A DNA stretch of 64,000 nt from Acidaminococcus hominis. Lineage in GTDB: Bacteria; Bacillota; Negativicutes; Acidaminococcales; Acidaminococcaceae. Under the pieces are notes generated by a model. It was not told the DNA's origin. It ran no database searches and saw only the letters and a program-made list of their open reading frames with translations. This document shows positions 33,763 through 42,396 of the stretch, piece by piece; position 1 is the first letter of the stretch; each line of letters begins with the position of its first letter. The DNA is taken from positions 57,182 to 121,181 of the forward strand of contig NZ_OLMM01000002.1 of assembly GCF_900291475.1 (NCBI RefSeq). The letters are read 5' to 3'. The translations under genes and the position numbers were made by a program.

Positions 33763-35343
33763 ATGACCTATCATAAACGAAAATTGATTCCCACGCTTGT
33801 ACTGGCTTCTCTGCTCCAAACAGGATTCCTTCTGCCCTCCATTGTCCACGCAGCGGTAACGGATGCACCGTCCCAAGCGGCAGACGGGGTGCTGCCCCCT
33901 GCCAAGGAAAAACCGGGGGAGGTTCAGCCAGAAGCTGCCAGTACCTCCAAAGAACAGCCCCAGGCTAACCCAAAGACGGCTCCAGAAGCGGCTGCGGCGC
34001 CAACTGACACTCAGGCTGCCCCGCAGACAGCTGTTGCCCCCTTACAGCCTGCTGGAGATTCTGACAATAATGAGGACGTGCCCACGGACGCGGACAGCAC
34101 CCTGCAGCCCGCTGCCAAAGTGGACCCGGCTACGGGTCTGCCCATTCCCGCCATCCTGTCCCACTACACCCAGACGGATCCCGCCTCCCTGCGGCCCTTC
34201 CTGACCTGGAACAAGGTAGTTGGCGCCGTTTACTACGACCTTACCATTACCCTGCCCAACAACACCCAAATGCCCACCCAAAGGGCCTACGTGGAAGGCC
34301 TGAACGTAATCCTGCCCCCGGGTACCCAAGGGAATATCCGCTGGACCGTACAGGGCTTTGACCTGGATGACAACCCGGTATCCGCCCCGTCCAAAACAGA
34401 GGTTTCCTTTGTAAATCCCAAGGAGGAGCCGGACCTGACCCCGGTGCCCCTGACCCGTTTCAACACCGGCAACGGCACCACCCTGCTCTACCCGGTATAC
34501 AACTGGATTCCCGTGGACGGCGCTGCCCACTACCAGATTGAAGTTCTGAAAACCAACAAAGTAAGCCCTACCTTGCCGGCTTTGGACAAGCAGCTGCTTG
34601 AGCGGGGCCGCTCCACCGGCTTTGACTGGTACGATGACAGCTCCCACTACGCCCCCTATACCATGTACTGGCGGGTCCGGGCCATGGACGACAACGACAA
34701 GCCCCTGGGGCCCTTTACCGACCCTCTCCCCCTGCGCACCAATCCCAATGACAATTGGGAAATCGGTACCCTGGGCGACAGTATCTCCCACGGGGGCGGC
34801 GACCTGTCCTACTCCCCTTCCGACTGGGAATACAGCTACCAGTACTACCTGGACTTTGACTCCATCAATCTGTCGGAAAGCGGCGATACCAGCGCAGCTA
34901 CCCTGGACCGTTTTGACAAGGACGTACTGCCCTTCCACGTAAAATACCTGATTATCATGACCGGCAGCAACAGCCTTCGGGGCTGGGTCAGCGGCAATTC
35001 CGTGATCAGCGACCTGGATGCCCTCCGGCAAAAATGTGCGGATAATGGGATTGTTCCCATCTTCATGACCTTGCCGCCCATCAACCCGGCCAATATCAAG
35101 CAGGCCTTTGATGAGCCTACGGCGGACAACTGGCAAAGCCAATTCAAGCTTGTTAACGACTGGATCCGCAGCCAGCCCTACCACATTGACCTGTCCGGAG
35201 TTATCGACGAAAATCAGGAGCTGCCCACCAGTCTGGCTGCCGATGGGCTGCATCTGAACTTCCGGGGCAAGCAGCTGATGGCCCAAGCCATCAACAGCCA
35301 ATGGCCCGGCATCATGGCCGCCCTCCAGCAAAACCATAACTAA
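33763..35343 (+). CDS. Secreted multidomain SGNH (GDSL) hydrolase
   Basis: A 526-residue exported protein. A signal peptide (basic MTYHKRK, hydrophobic core, cleavage near VHA-AV) is followed by about 80 residues rich in Pro, Ala, Gln and Lys, a flexible linker. Then come two beta-rich modules resembling fibronectin-III repeats (LRPFLTWNKVVGAVYYDLTI and LYPVYNWIPVDGAAHYQIEV have a matching W-V-AxYY pattern). The C-terminal domain is SGNH: block I LGDSISHGGG (Asp339, Ser340), block III GSNSLRG (Asn403), block V DGLHLN (Asp494, His497). It probably deacylates a cell-surface or environmental glycan. No anchor motif is seen. Confidence 0.85.
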   Translation: MTYHKRKLIPTLVLASLLQTGFLLPSIVHAAVTDAPSQAADGVLPPAKEKPGEVQPEAASTSKEQPQANPKTAPEAAAAPTDTQAAPQTAVAPLQPAGDSDNNEDVPTDADSTLQPAAKVDPATGLPIPAILSHYTQTDPASLRPFLTWNKVVGAVYYDLTITLPNNTQMPTQRAYVEGLNVILPPGTQGNIRWTVQGFDLDDNPVSAPSKTEVSFVNPKEEPDLTPVPLTRFNTGNGTTLLYPVYNWIPVDGAAHYQIEVLKTNKVSPTLPALDKQLLERGRSTGFDWYDDSSHYAPYTMYWRVRAMDDNDKPLGPFTDPLPLRTNPNDNWEIGTLGDSISHGGGDLSYSPSDWEYSYQYYLDFDSINLSESGDTSAATLDRFDKDVLPFHVKYLIIMTGSNSLRGWVSGNSVISDLDALRQKCADNGIVPIFMTLPPINPANIKQAFDEPTADNWQSQFKLVNDWIRSQPYHIDLSGVIDENQELPTSLAADGLHLNFRGKQLMAQAINSQWPGIMAALQQNHN

Positions 35344-35372
35344 ACTGCATAGTGACTAGCAAAAAACCAGAA

Positions 35373-35417
35373 GGTGTAGGGAAATACAAGATAATTTCCC
35401 TACACCCTTGTTTTTTA
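35373..35417 (+). terminator. Terminator of the SGNH hydrolase gene
   Basis: GGTGTAGGGAAAT pairs with ATTTCCCTACACC, then CTTGTTTTTT. Confidence 0.88.
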
Positions 35418-35476
35418 TAAATATACCCTATATAATTAAAGAAGGATAATTATTAACTACGAAAGGTGGAATATAT

Positions 35477-36070
35477 ATGAGAAACTTTGTAGAGGCCATT
35501 GCCAATCGCCGTACCAATTACGCGCTGGGCAAAAATATCCCTGTCAGCAAGGAACAAGTTGTAGAAACCGTGCAGAAACTGGTCCATGAAGTACCTTCTG
35601 CCTTCAATATGCAGTCCGGCCGGATTATCATTGCCACCGGCGAAAATCACGACAAAATCTGGAACATTACAATGGAAACCCTGCGGAAAATCGTGCCGGC
35701 AGAAGCTTTTGGCCGCACAGAAGACAAAATCAAAGGCTTTGCCGCTGCCTATGGTACCATTCTGTACTTTGACGAAACAGCTACCGTAAAGAATATGCAG
35801 GAACAATTCCCTGCCTATGCAGACAACTTCCCCATCTGGGCCCAACAAGCCAACGGGATGATGCAGTTCGCCATTTGGACGGCCCTGACCGATTTGGGCT
35901 TGGGTGTCAACATCCAGCATTACAATCCTCTGATTGATGAAGAAGTGAAAAAGACCTTTGGGGTTCCCGATTCCTGGCAGCTGATTGCCGAAATGCCCTT
36001 TGGGGAAGCCCTGCAGGCCCCCAATGCCATTACCAAATTGCCCATTGATGAACGGGTAAAGGTATTCTAA
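35477..36070 (+). CDS. Nitroreductase-family protein (Frm2-like)
   Basis: A 197-residue flavoprotein of the fatty-acid-repression-mutant group of nitroreductases: FVEAIANRRTNYALGKNIPVS at the N terminus, EVPSAFNMQSGRI around 35-50 and LGLGVNIQHYNPLID in the last third. These bind FMN and reduce nitroaromatics or protect against lipid-derived oxidants. The ATG has AAAGGTGG upstream. It is a single gene with its own terminator at 36092-36131. Confidence 0.87.
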   Translation: MRNFVEAIANRRTNYALGKNIPVSKEQVVETVQKLVHEVPSAFNMQSGRIIIATGENHDKIWNITMETLRKIVPAEAFGRTEDKIKGFAAAYGTILYFDETATVKNMQEQFPAYADNFPIWAQQANGMMQFAIWTALTDLGLGVNIQHYNPLIDEEVKKTFGVPDSWQLIAEMPFGEALQAPNAITKLPIDERVKVF

Positions 36071-36091
36071 TTCCAGGCACCTCCTAACCAT

Positions 36092-36131
36092 GGCCTCCAG
36101 TCCCTACGGGGATCTGGGGGCCGTTTTTTTT
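36092..36131 (+). terminator. Terminator of the Frm2-like gene
   Basis: GGCCTCCAG pairs with CTGGGGGCC and is followed by GTTTTTTTT. Confidence 0.8.
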
Positions 36132-36174
36132 GCGTCCCCAGCGCTTCTGCCCCTTTCTCCGACTTTTTGGGCAT

Positions 36175-36210
36175 AAAAAAAGATACTGTAGGATTTCCCA
36201 CAGTATCTTG
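36175..36210 (-). terminator. Terminator of the infC-rpmI-rplT operon
   Basis: On minus AAGATACTGT pairs with ACAGTATCTT and runs into TTTTTTT. Confidence 0.88.
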
Positions 36211-36216
36211 TGTGTC

Positions 36217-36570
36217 TTACAGGGCAGCTTTAGCAGTTTCAACCAGCTTTGCGAAAGCAGCAGCATCGTTGACAGCCAGGTCAGCCAGAACTTTACGATC
36301 CAGTTCAACCCCAGCTTTGGTCAGGCCGCAGATGAAACGGCTGTAGCTCAGGCCGTTGGCACGAGTAGCAGCATTGATACGAGCGATCCACAATTGACGG
36401 AATTCGCGTTTCTTTGCTCTTCTGTCCCGACGAGCGTACATCAGGCCTTTCATTACGGTTTCATTAGCTTTTCTGAACAGCTTGCTCTTGGAACCTCTGT
36501 AGCCTTTAGCCAGCTTCAGAATGTGTTTATGACGTCTATGAGCAGTTACACCAACTTTAATTCTTGCCAT
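36217..36570 (-). CDS. rplT: Ribosomal protein L20
   Basis: A 117-residue basic protein with the canonical L20 sequence: [29 protein letters not shown] at the N terminus and LNxK-type helical C terminus ([18 protein letters not shown]). It binds 23S rRNA early in 50S assembly. In Firmicutes L20 also binds the infC leader to repress the operon; such a leader lies at 37337-37485. It is the last gene of infC-rpmI-rplT, 31 bases from rpmI. Confidence 0.98.
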   Translation of the reverse strand: MARIKVGVTAHRRHKHILKLAKGYRGSKSKLFRKANETVMKGLMYARRDRRAKKREFRQLWIARINAATRANGLSYSRFICGLTKAGVELDRKVLADLAVNDAAAFAKLVETAKAAL

Positions 36571-36601
36571 TCTCTTACTCCTCCTTGGATTCTAATCGTG
36601 C

Positions 36602-36799
36602 TTATGCGTAAGGCAGCATTCTTGCTACGCGTTCATGGTCAGTCTTATGAACCAGCGTGGCTTTACGCAGATTTCTCTTCCGGGCAGGAGATTTGTGCTC
36701 CAGAATGTGGCTCTTGAAGGCTTTTGCGCGTTTGAATTCACCGGAACCAGTGACTTTAAAACGTTTCGCAGCGGATCTGCGGGTTTTCATTTTCGGCAT
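36602..36799 (-). CDS. rpmI: Ribosomal protein L35
   Basis: A 65-residue basic protein with the family start [20 protein letters not shown] and the [15 protein letters not shown] core. It is a component of the 50S subunit. It sits 18 bases after infC and 31 before rplT, the usual order. Its length is standard. Confidence 0.98.
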   Translation of the reverse strand: MPKMKTRRSAAKRFKVTGSGEFKRAKAFKSHILEHKSPARKRNLRKATLVHKTDHERVARMLPYA

Positions 36800-36817
36800 A
36801 ATTTGACTTCCTCCTTG

Positions 36818-37336
36818 TTATTTGGCGCTTTTAGGTGCCACAATCATAATCATGTTGCGGCCCTCGAGTTTGGGTTTTCTTTCAACCACAGCAATTTCCT
36901 GCAGTTTATCCGCCATTTTATTCAGTAATTCTTCACCCAGTTCAGGGTGGGTCAATTCCCGGCCTCTGAACATAATGGTCACTTTTACCTTGTCACCGCT
37001 TTCCAGGAAGCGGACGGCGTTTTTGGTTTTAACGTCAAAATCGTGGTCTTCGATGCGGATACGCAGTTTAACTTCCTTTACATCGATCACTCTCTGGCGC
37101 TTACGGGCTTCTTTTTCCCGTTTTTGCTGTTCATACTGGTACTTACCATAATCCATAATCCGGCATACCGGCGGTTTTGCTTTCGGAGCAATTTCCACCA
37201 GGTCCAGATGCCGTTGTTCAGCCAGATTCAGGGCCTCACTCAAGGACATAATACCCAGCTGTTCACCATCAGCAGAGTTCACGCGGACTTCTCTAGCACG
37301 AATCTCTTCATTAATTCGCAGTTCTTCTTTCGCTAT
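36818..37336 (-). CDS. infC: Translation initiation factor IF-3 with an AUA start
   Basis: A 172-residue IF-3. The family N terminus (AKEELRINEEIRAREVR) is encoded before any ATG or GTG, and it begins at ATA (37334-37336) with GGAGG nine bases upstream. infC of many bacteria uses AUU, AUA or AUC starts, which lets IF-3 reduce its own synthesis by rejecting non-AUG starts. VNSADGEQLGIMSLSEAL, CRIMDYGKYQYEQQKR and the C-terminal FRGRELTHPELG block confirm identity. An internal GTG at 37282 would delete the first 18 conserved residues. It is preceded by an L20-type leader. Confidence 0.93.
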   Translation of the reverse strand: MAKEELRINEEIRAREVRVNSADGEQLGIMSLSEALNLAEQRHLDLVEIAPKAKPPVCRIMDYGKYQYEQQKREKEARKRQRVIDVKEVKLRIRIEDHDFDVKTKNAVRFLESGDKVKVTIMFRGRELTHPELGEELLNKMADKLQEIAVVERKPKLEGRNMIMIVAPKSAK

Positions 37337-37485
37337 GACTGCTCACCTCCATCAGTTAATCACAACTTCTCAAATTCTCAAAAATAAAAAACGGGCGAAC
37401 CAAAGTCCACCCGTTCAAAATACGTATCAATGACCCTGTCGAGCGTTGCCGCAAGGTGAGAAGCAGGTGGCCTCTACTTGGTTAC
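37337..37485 (-). promoter_or_regulatory. L20-type leader RNA of infC-rpmI-rplT
   Basis: About 150 bases of untranslated leader. It contains CACCTTGCGGCAACGCTCG and GACAGGGTCAT, resembling Firmicute infC leaders, and a terminator AACGGGTG/CGCCCGTT followed by TTTTTATTTTT (37382-37416). L20 binding would favour termination. Confidence 0.75.
37382..37416 (-). terminator. Attenuator terminator in the infC leader
   Basis: AACGGGTG pairs with CGCCCGTT and runs into TTTTTATTTTT, 46 bases before the infC start codon. Confidence 0.8.
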
Positions 37486-37491
37486 TTGATT

Positions 37492-37520
37492 ATAATACCA
37501 CAGAGGCCCCCCACTGTCAA
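37492..37520 (-). promoter_or_regulatory. Promoter of infC-rpmI-rplT
   Basis: Consensus TTGACA (37515-37520), 17 bases, TATTAT (37492-37497), just after the thrS stop codon region. Confidence 0.8.
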
Positions 37521-37529
37521 CCGTATTTC

Positions 37530-39440
37530 TTATTTTTTGTTTTTGATTTCATCCAACAGTTTGGCCGTGAAAGCATCTACGTCCATAGCCCCTTGGTCCC
37601 CTTCGCTGCGGCTGCGGACGGAAACCGTGTTGCTTTCCACTTCCTTCTCGCCGATAACCAGCATATAAGGAACCTTCTTGACCTGGGCTTCCCGGATCTT
37701 GTAGCCAATCTTTTCATTCCGGTCATCCAGATGTACCCGTACGTTCAGGGCCAGCAGCTTGTCCGTTACCTTCTTGGCGTAGTCATTGTACTTGTCCGTA
37801 ATGGGCATTACCCGAACCTGTTCCGGAGCCAGCCAAGCCGGGAAAGCACCGGCATAGTTTTCAATCAGGATACCAATGAAGCGTTCAATGGACCCATACA
37901 CCACTCTGTGGATCATAACCGGACGATGTTTTTGCCCGTCTTCGCCAGTATAGGTCAGATCGAATTTTTCCGGCAGCAGCATATCCAGCTGGATGGTGCC
38001 GCACTGCCAGGTCCGGCCAATGGAATCCTTCAGATGGAAGTCGATCTTGGGGCCGTAGAAAGCGCCGTCGCCTTCATTGATGGTGTACTTCAGGCCGAAG
38101 TCGTCCATGGCTTTTTTCAGGGCGCCGGTGGTCATTTCCCAGGTAGCGTCGTCACCCATGGAGTTGTCCGGACGGGTGGACAGTTCTGCATGGTAGGTCA
38201 GGCCGAAGGTAGCGTATACTTCGTCAAACAGCCGGATGGTTTCTTGGATAACGCTTTCAATCTGGCTGGGCATCATGAAGATATGGGCATCATCCTGGGT
38301 GAAGCAGCGTACCCGGAACAGGCCGTGCAGGGCACCGGACAGTTCATGGCGGTGTACCAGGCCCAATTCGCCCACCCGCAGGGGCAGTTCCTTGTAGGAG
38401 TGGGGCGTGTTGGCGTAAACCAGCATGCCGCCGGGGCAGTTCATGGGTTTAATGGCGTAATCCTGGTCATCAATCTTGGTGAAATACATATTTTCCTTGT
38501 AATGATCCCAGTGACCGGAGGTTTCCCACAGCTGCCGGTTCATGATCATAGGAGTCATAACTTCCTGATAGCCATATTTTCTATGAACTTCTCTCCAGTA
38601 ATCAATCAGCGTATTGCGGATGATCATGCCGTTGGGCAGGAAGAACGGGAAGCCGGGGCCGTAATCGCTGAGCATGAAGATACCCAGTTCCTTGCCCAGT
38701 TTCCGGTGGTCGCGCTTGGCAGCTTCTTCCATCATATGCAGGTATTCTTCCAGTTCTTCTTTGGTGGCAAAAGCCGTACCATAAATACGCTGGAGCATCT
38801 TGTTGTGTTCATCGCCGCGCCAGTAGGCACCAGCAATGCTCATAAGCTTGAACGCCTTTACACGGCCCGTGGAGGGGCAATGCGGGCCGGCACACAGGTC
38901 GGTGAAGTCGCCCTGGGTATAGGTGCTGATAACGGCATCTTTCGGCAGGTCTTCAATCAGTTCCACCTTGTAGGGTTCATCTTCTGCCTTGAATTTGGCC
39001 AAAGCTTCTTCCCGGGGCAATTCATTGCGCACCAGAGGATAGTTGGCTTTGATGATTTTGCCCATTTCTTTTTCAATGGCAGCCAAATCTTCCGGCGTAA
39101 AAACGTGTTCACTGTCCAGGTCATAGTAGAAGCCTTTGTCAATGGCAGGGCCAATGGCAAACTTCGTGCCCGGGAACAGATGCTGAATGGCCTGGGCCAT
39201 GACATGGGAAGCCGTATGGCGAATGGCATGGAGGCCTTCTTCAGAATCCGGAGTAACGAATTCCACCTGGGCATCGTGGTCCAGGGTATCGCTCAAATCT
39301 TTGTTGACACCGTCAACCTTGGCCAGCAGGGCTTGTTTGCCCAGTTTCTGGGACAGGCTCTTGGCAATGGACAGCAAGCTGCTGCCTACTTCAACTTCTT
39401 TTACACTGCCATCCAGCAGTTTTACTTGAATCATTGACAT
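37530..39440 (-). CDS. thrS: Threonyl-tRNA synthetase
   Basis: A 636-residue class-II synthetase. An N-terminal TGS domain is followed by the editing domain with HTASHVMAQA and GDFTDLCAGPHCPSTG (zinc-like HxxxH and C ligands), then the catalytic core with MNCPGG and the zinc cysteine in it, HRHELSGALHGLFRVR, and an anticodon-binding domain. It charges tRNA-Thr and clears mischarged Ser. The ATG at 39440 has AGGAGG seven bases upstream. A T-box leader and its own strong promoter precede it. Confidence 0.97.
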   Translation of the reverse strand: MSMIQVKLLDGSVKEVEVGSSLLSIAKSLSQKLGKQALLAKVDGVNKDLSDTLDHDAQVEFVTPDSEEGLHAIRHTASHVMAQAIQHLFPGTKFAIGPAIDKGFYYDLDSEHVFTPEDLAAIEKEMGKIIKANYPLVRNELPREEALAKFKAEDEPYKVELIEDLPKDAVISTYTQGDFTDLCAGPHCPSTGRVKAFKLMSIAGAYWRGDEHNKMLQRIYGTAFATKEELEEYLHMMEEAAKRDHRKLGKELGIFMLSDYGPGFPFFLPNGMIIRNTLIDYWREVHRKYGYQEVMTPMIMNRQLWETSGHWDHYKENMYFTKIDDQDYAIKPMNCPGGMLVYANTPHSYKELPLRVGELGLVHRHELSGALHGLFRVRCFTQDDAHIFMMPSQIESVIQETIRLFDEVYATFGLTYHAELSTRPDNSMGDDATWEMTTGALKKAMDDFGLKYTINEGDGAFYGPKIDFHLKDSIGRTWQCGTIQLDMLLPEKFDLTYTGEDGQKHRPVMIHRVVYGSIERFIGILIENYAGAFPAWLAPEQVRVMPITDKYNDYAKKVTDKLLALNVRVHLDDRNEKIGYKIREAQVKKVPYMLVIGEKEVESNTVSVRSRSEGDQGAMDVDAFTAKLLDEIKNKK

Positions 39441-39713
39441 GATAGTTCCTCCTCTATTCTTAGCCAGGCAAAACAAAAAACCCGTCCCTGTAATAGGGAC
39501 GGGCCTAAGCTCGCGGTTCCACCCTGATTGGTTCGACAATACGAACCCTCTCGGACCCTTTAACGCAGGATTACGATCTGGCTTACTATTGGTTCAGCAG
39601 ATGGTTTGAAGGTGGTTACCTGCCACTTATCCGGGTCGGTTCTCAGCATTCCGACTTCTCTGTACAGCATCTATGACAGCTTGTCCTTCGCATTACCTTT
39701 GGCTTTTGAAATT
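39441..39713 (-). promoter_or_regulatory. T-box leader of thrS
   Basis: The minus-strand leader contains the T-box core AGGGTGGAACCGCG (39512-39525), directly followed by a terminator CCCGTCCCT/AGGGACGGG with a T-run (39470-39503). Stem-I-type AGAGAAGTCGG and CCGACC elements lie upstream. Uncharged tRNA-Thr would stabilise the antiterminator. The specifier codon was not assigned with certainty. This accounts for the non-coding stretch here. Confidence 0.9.
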
Positions 39714-39719
39714 GGCTTA

Positions 39720-39747
39720 ATTATACCACGGGAGAAAATATTGTCAA
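39720..39747 (-). promoter_or_regulatory. Promoter of thrS
   Basis: Consensus TTGACA (39742-39747), 16 bases, TATAAT (39720-39725). Confidence 0.82.
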
Positions 39748-39866
39748 CCCCGGAGAACCATTTTCCAAAAATAATCCCCTACGGGAAGCTTTTTGGAATA
39801 AAATGTAACATTTCATACATAGAAAGTACAATCTAAAAAAATGCTGAAAATTCTACTGCCTTCCAG

Positions 39867-39896
39867 TTGCCCCTACGCCCCCCACTCTGCTACAAT
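39867..39896 (+). promoter_or_regulatory. Possible promoter of the LUD gene
   Basis: TTGCCC (39867-39872), 18 bases, TACAAT (39891-39896), 25 bases before the ATG. Confidence 0.45.
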
Positions 39897-39920
39897 CCAT
39901 CTTATAAAGGGGGAGTTCAA

Positions 39921-40565
39921 ATGGATCGTTCTGATACTATGCATACCATGTATGACAAAAAGGGCCCTGTGGTGGCCAAGAATTTTGAAAAACGGGGCTT
40001 TGCAGCCTATTACTGTCCCACCCAGGAAGAAGCTCTGTCCAAGGCCATTTCTCTGATTCCAGCCACGGATGTGGTTTCCTGGGGCGGCACCGTTTCTGCC
40101 ACCCAAATCGGCCTGCTTGACTACGTAAAGGCCCACAACAAGGTGATTGACCGGGATACCGCCAAAAATCCTGCGGAAAAATGGGAGCTGATGCGCCAGG
40201 CCCTGCTCTGCGACACCTACATTATGGGCAGCAACGCCGCCACCGAAGACGGCCAGCTGTTTAACGTGGACAACAACGGCAACCGGGTAGCCGCCCTGTG
40301 TTTTGGTCCCAACCAGGTTCTGGTCATTTTGGGCATGAATAAATTTGCCCCCACCCTGGAAGCCGCCATTGCCCGGGCCCGTTCTGTGGCTGCCCCCATC
40401 AACACCCAGCGCTTTGCCATCAAAACACCCTGTCTGGTCAATGGCATGTGTGCCGATTGCCTGAGCCCCGACAGCATCTGCAACCAGTTGGTCCACACCC
40501 GCCGCAACGGCGGCCCCAAAGGCCGGATCAAAGTGATTCTGGTAGGAGAAAATCTGGGCTATTGA
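39921..40565 (+). CDS. LUD-domain (lactate-utilisation-like) protein
   Basis: A 214-residue single-domain LUD protein (DUF162/LutC-like fold). VVSWGGTVSATQIGL, MGSNAATEDGQLFNVDNNGNR and PNQVLVILGMNKFAPTLEAAI are family blocks. CLVNGMCADCLSPDSICN near the end gives four cysteines that may bind metal. Full lactate-oxidation systems have LutABC; no LutA/LutB gene is nearby, so lactate use cannot be claimed. The ATG has AAGGGGGAG five bases upstream. Confidence 0.8.
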   Translation: MDRSDTMHTMYDKKGPVVAKNFEKRGFAAYYCPTQEEALSKAISLIPATDVVSWGGTVSATQIGLLDYVKAHNKVIDRDTAKNPAEKWELMRQALLCDTYIMGSNAATEDGQLFNVDNNGNRVAALCFGPNQVLVILGMNKFAPTLEAAIARARSVAAPINTQRFAIKTPCLVNGMCADCLSPDSICNQLVHTRRNGGPKGRIKVILVGENLGY

Positions 40566-40579
40566 AGCCAAAATCCTAT

Positions 40580-40611
40580 AAAAGGCTGTCCGTACTTGGG
40601 CAGCCTTTTTT
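40580..40611 (+). terminator. Terminator of the LUD gene
   Basis: AAAGGCTGTCC pairs with GGGCAGCC, then TTTTTTG. Confidence 0.8.
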
Positions 40612-40662
40612 GATTTTCCGCTTTTTCCCGGGGTCTCACAAGGCGCCGGCTTTTACCCAAAA

Positions 40663-40932
40663 TTAGCCCCTCAGAAGGCTGTTTATCTCTTCGTTGGCCA
40701 GTTCTTGCGCCTGCTGCCGTCTCCAATTCAGTTCCCGCGCATACTCCTGCTCGTCCAGCCCTTCCGGAATGTCCCGTTTCAGGATTTCCAGGGTCTCCTG
40801 TTCCCGTTCTTCCACATCGTCAAGGAATTTCTCCAGACTGGCCTGGGGATGTTTCAGCTCTTTTAAGAGTCTCGGATTATAATCCTTTAGGTCCTCAATC
40901 AACGCTTTCGCTCTGCTGCTGTTTTTACCCAT
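40663..40932 (-). CDS. Small charged protein, unknown function
   Basis: An 89-residue hydrophilic, Glu/Lys/Arg-rich protein that should be largely helical (KALIEDLKDYNPRLLKELKHPQ, EEREQETLEILKRDIPEG, EYARELNWRRQQAQELANEEI). It has no signal peptide or cysteine. The ATG at 40932 has GGAGG eight bases upstream. No family was recognised. It sits at the edge of the AT-rich island. Confidence 0.6.
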   Translation of the reverse strand: MGKNSSRAKALIEDLKDYNPRLLKELKHPQASLEKFLDDVEEREQETLEILKRDIPEGLDEQEYARELNWRRQQAQELANEEINSLLRG

Positions 40933-41087
40933 TTCTCTCGCCTCCAAATTGTCTAAAATACCATTTCGTTTATTTCAAGCCTGGAAATTTCAGGTTTAAA
41001 ATAAATTTTTATAGAAAAAGCCGATTCCCCAATCCCCATACCTACCCTACATCCACATTTCTTTTTGAAGCAATCACATGTTCCACC

Positions 41088-41960
41088 TTATGTAGAGCAG
41101 CCATTAAGACACTCATATAGCGTCTTGTAATATGTTTCATAGTCTACAGAATCCGGTAGTCCGGAAACGCCGCCGTCCCCAGTCTCAAGAATTTTCCAAT
41201 TTCCATCTTCTAACTCGGCATAATCCACGGTGTAGTAATTGCTGCCCAGCCTGCGATAGTGGTCAATCAGCTTCTGCGGAGGCCTTGGGGTAGCTGTTCC
41301 TTGGCCCGAATTGCGACTGATTGATGCCGGTATATGGTTGATGTAAAACACTCGATATTCGTTTGTATGATTTTCATACCGTTTTAGCGGGAGGTACTCT
41401 TTAATACAGATACCGCCTGTCAGCAGGTCTCCCCGGTACTTGTAAAATTCTCCCATCCAATAATCAAACTCCTGCTGAGTTACCGCTGCATCAAAATATT
41501 TGGGGAACTTTGTTCCCTTAACTGACTTCACATAGTCTTTCACCATGAAGCGGGAGAACTGTTTCTGAAGCTCAGCCACTGGAATCTCCGCATGAAGTGG
41601 ATAAATCAGCATTTTCGCTGTATCTGCCTCCACGTATGGATACACATTGGGAAAAGTATGCAGCAACTTATATTGTTCCGGACTGGTAATTAATTGGATA
41701 TTCTCCTTCAGCAGCAGGTTATAAAATTTTTCATATTGCTCCGGTTTCATCATCCACCCCCTGTAAACCGCCCTTGTAAGCTCTGCGGGAGCAGTGGATA
41801 GAATCAGTCTGCCTTCCTCAAACCAGGCATCATACCCAAATAAAGTCGCTCGAAACAATCCAGTACCCAATGCTGCCAGGTACTCCTCTCGCAATTCCTC
41901 ATCTACTTTCTTAGGGTCAAAATAACTGGAAGGAAAAATAAGCATACTCACCAACGCCAT
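41088..41960 (-). CDS. ATP-grasp-domain protein (DUF4343-like)
   Basis: A 290-residue protein. The N-terminal part (MLIFPSSYFDPKKVDEELREEYLAA) and the C-terminal FMVKDYVKSVKGTKFPKYF and YTVDYAELEDGNWKILETGDGGVSGLP match ATP-grasp proteins of the DUF4343 type; the ETGDGGVSGLP segment corresponds to the magnesium-binding end of the grasp fold. Such ligase-fold proteins join a carboxylate to an amine or thiol, or modify proteins, but the substrate is unknown. It lies at one end of the island with small orphan genes on the same strand. Base composition is more AT-rich than the core genes. Confidence 0.65.
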   Translation of the reverse strand: MALVSMLIFPSSYFDPKKVDEELREEYLAALGTGLFRATLFGYDAWFEEGRLILSTAPAELTRAVYRGWMMKPEQYEKFYNLLLKENIQLITSPEQYKLLHTFPNVYPYVEADTAKMLIYPLHAEIPVAELQKQFSRFMVKDYVKSVKGTKFPKYFDAAVTQQEFDYWMGEFYKYRGDLLTGGICIKEYLPLKRYENHTNEYRVFYINHIPASISRNSGQGTATPRPPQKLIDHYRRLGSNYYTVDYAELEDGNWKILETGDGGVSGLPDSVDYETYYKTLYECLNGCST

Positions 41961-42055
41961 CACTACCTTTTTTCTTATATAAAACCTCCTGCATTCGGTG
42001 CCTGCGCTATACAGATTTTGTCGCTTCTTGGCAAAGTATCAAATCCCTCCTGTCT

Positions 42056-42127
42056 TTACTTCAAAATTGCCAAAGCCAGTGCAATCAGAGATATTGCCAG
42101 TGCCAGATAAGAAATATATTTGTCCAT
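42056..42127 (-). CDS. Tiny single-helix membrane peptide (23 residues)
   Basis: ATG at 42125-42127 follows GGAGGGGGGAG by four bases and encodes MDKYISYLALAISLIALALA plus ILK, then TAA. The pattern is one hydrophobic helix flanked by charged or polar ends, as in regulatory membrane peptides or type-I-toxin-like peptides. It is 47 bases after the cysteine-rich 73-residue protein on the same strand. The excellent ribosome site argues that it is translated. Function is unknown. Confidence 0.55.
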   Translation of the reverse strand: MDKYISYLALAISLIALALAILK

Positions 42128-42174
42128 GTTTCTCCCCCCTCCTCATACGATTCATACCACAGCCCGTAATCACC

Positions 42175-42396
42175 CTAAGCCCTATTGCCATTACGCTTTT
42201 GCCGTGTATATTCATAAGCAGCATCATACCGCAAGCCATTATCACCAGGATACGGCTTATCGTGCTTTATTTCTTCCCACCAAATTTTCTTAGGGATTCC
42301 CTCAGGAAAAGCATCACAATAAGGACGGCCTATCATGTCTTCCCTTGGATAAACAGCATAATGTTTGCACGTCATACATTTACATATTGGAAACAT
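42175..42396 (-). CDS. Small cysteine-containing protein
   Basis: A 73-residue protein: CKCMTCKHY gives a CXC/CXXC pair near the N terminus, then GRPYCDAFPEGIPKKIWWEE and HDKPYPGDNG. This block order (CXXCXH, CDAFP.GIP, H..P.PGDNG) is seen in many small uncharacterised Firmicute proteins and probably binds zinc. The ATG at 42396 has AAGG eight bases upstream. It lies inside the island; no function is known. Confidence 0.6.
   Translation of the reverse strand: MFPICKCMTCKHYAVYPREDMIGRPYCDAFPEGIPKKIWWEEIKHDKPYPGDNGLRYDAAYEYTRQKRNGNRA

Noticed and set aside
37446..39437. A 663-residue open frame on plus opposite thrS
   Set aside because: Antisense shadow of thrS without ribosome site or family features.
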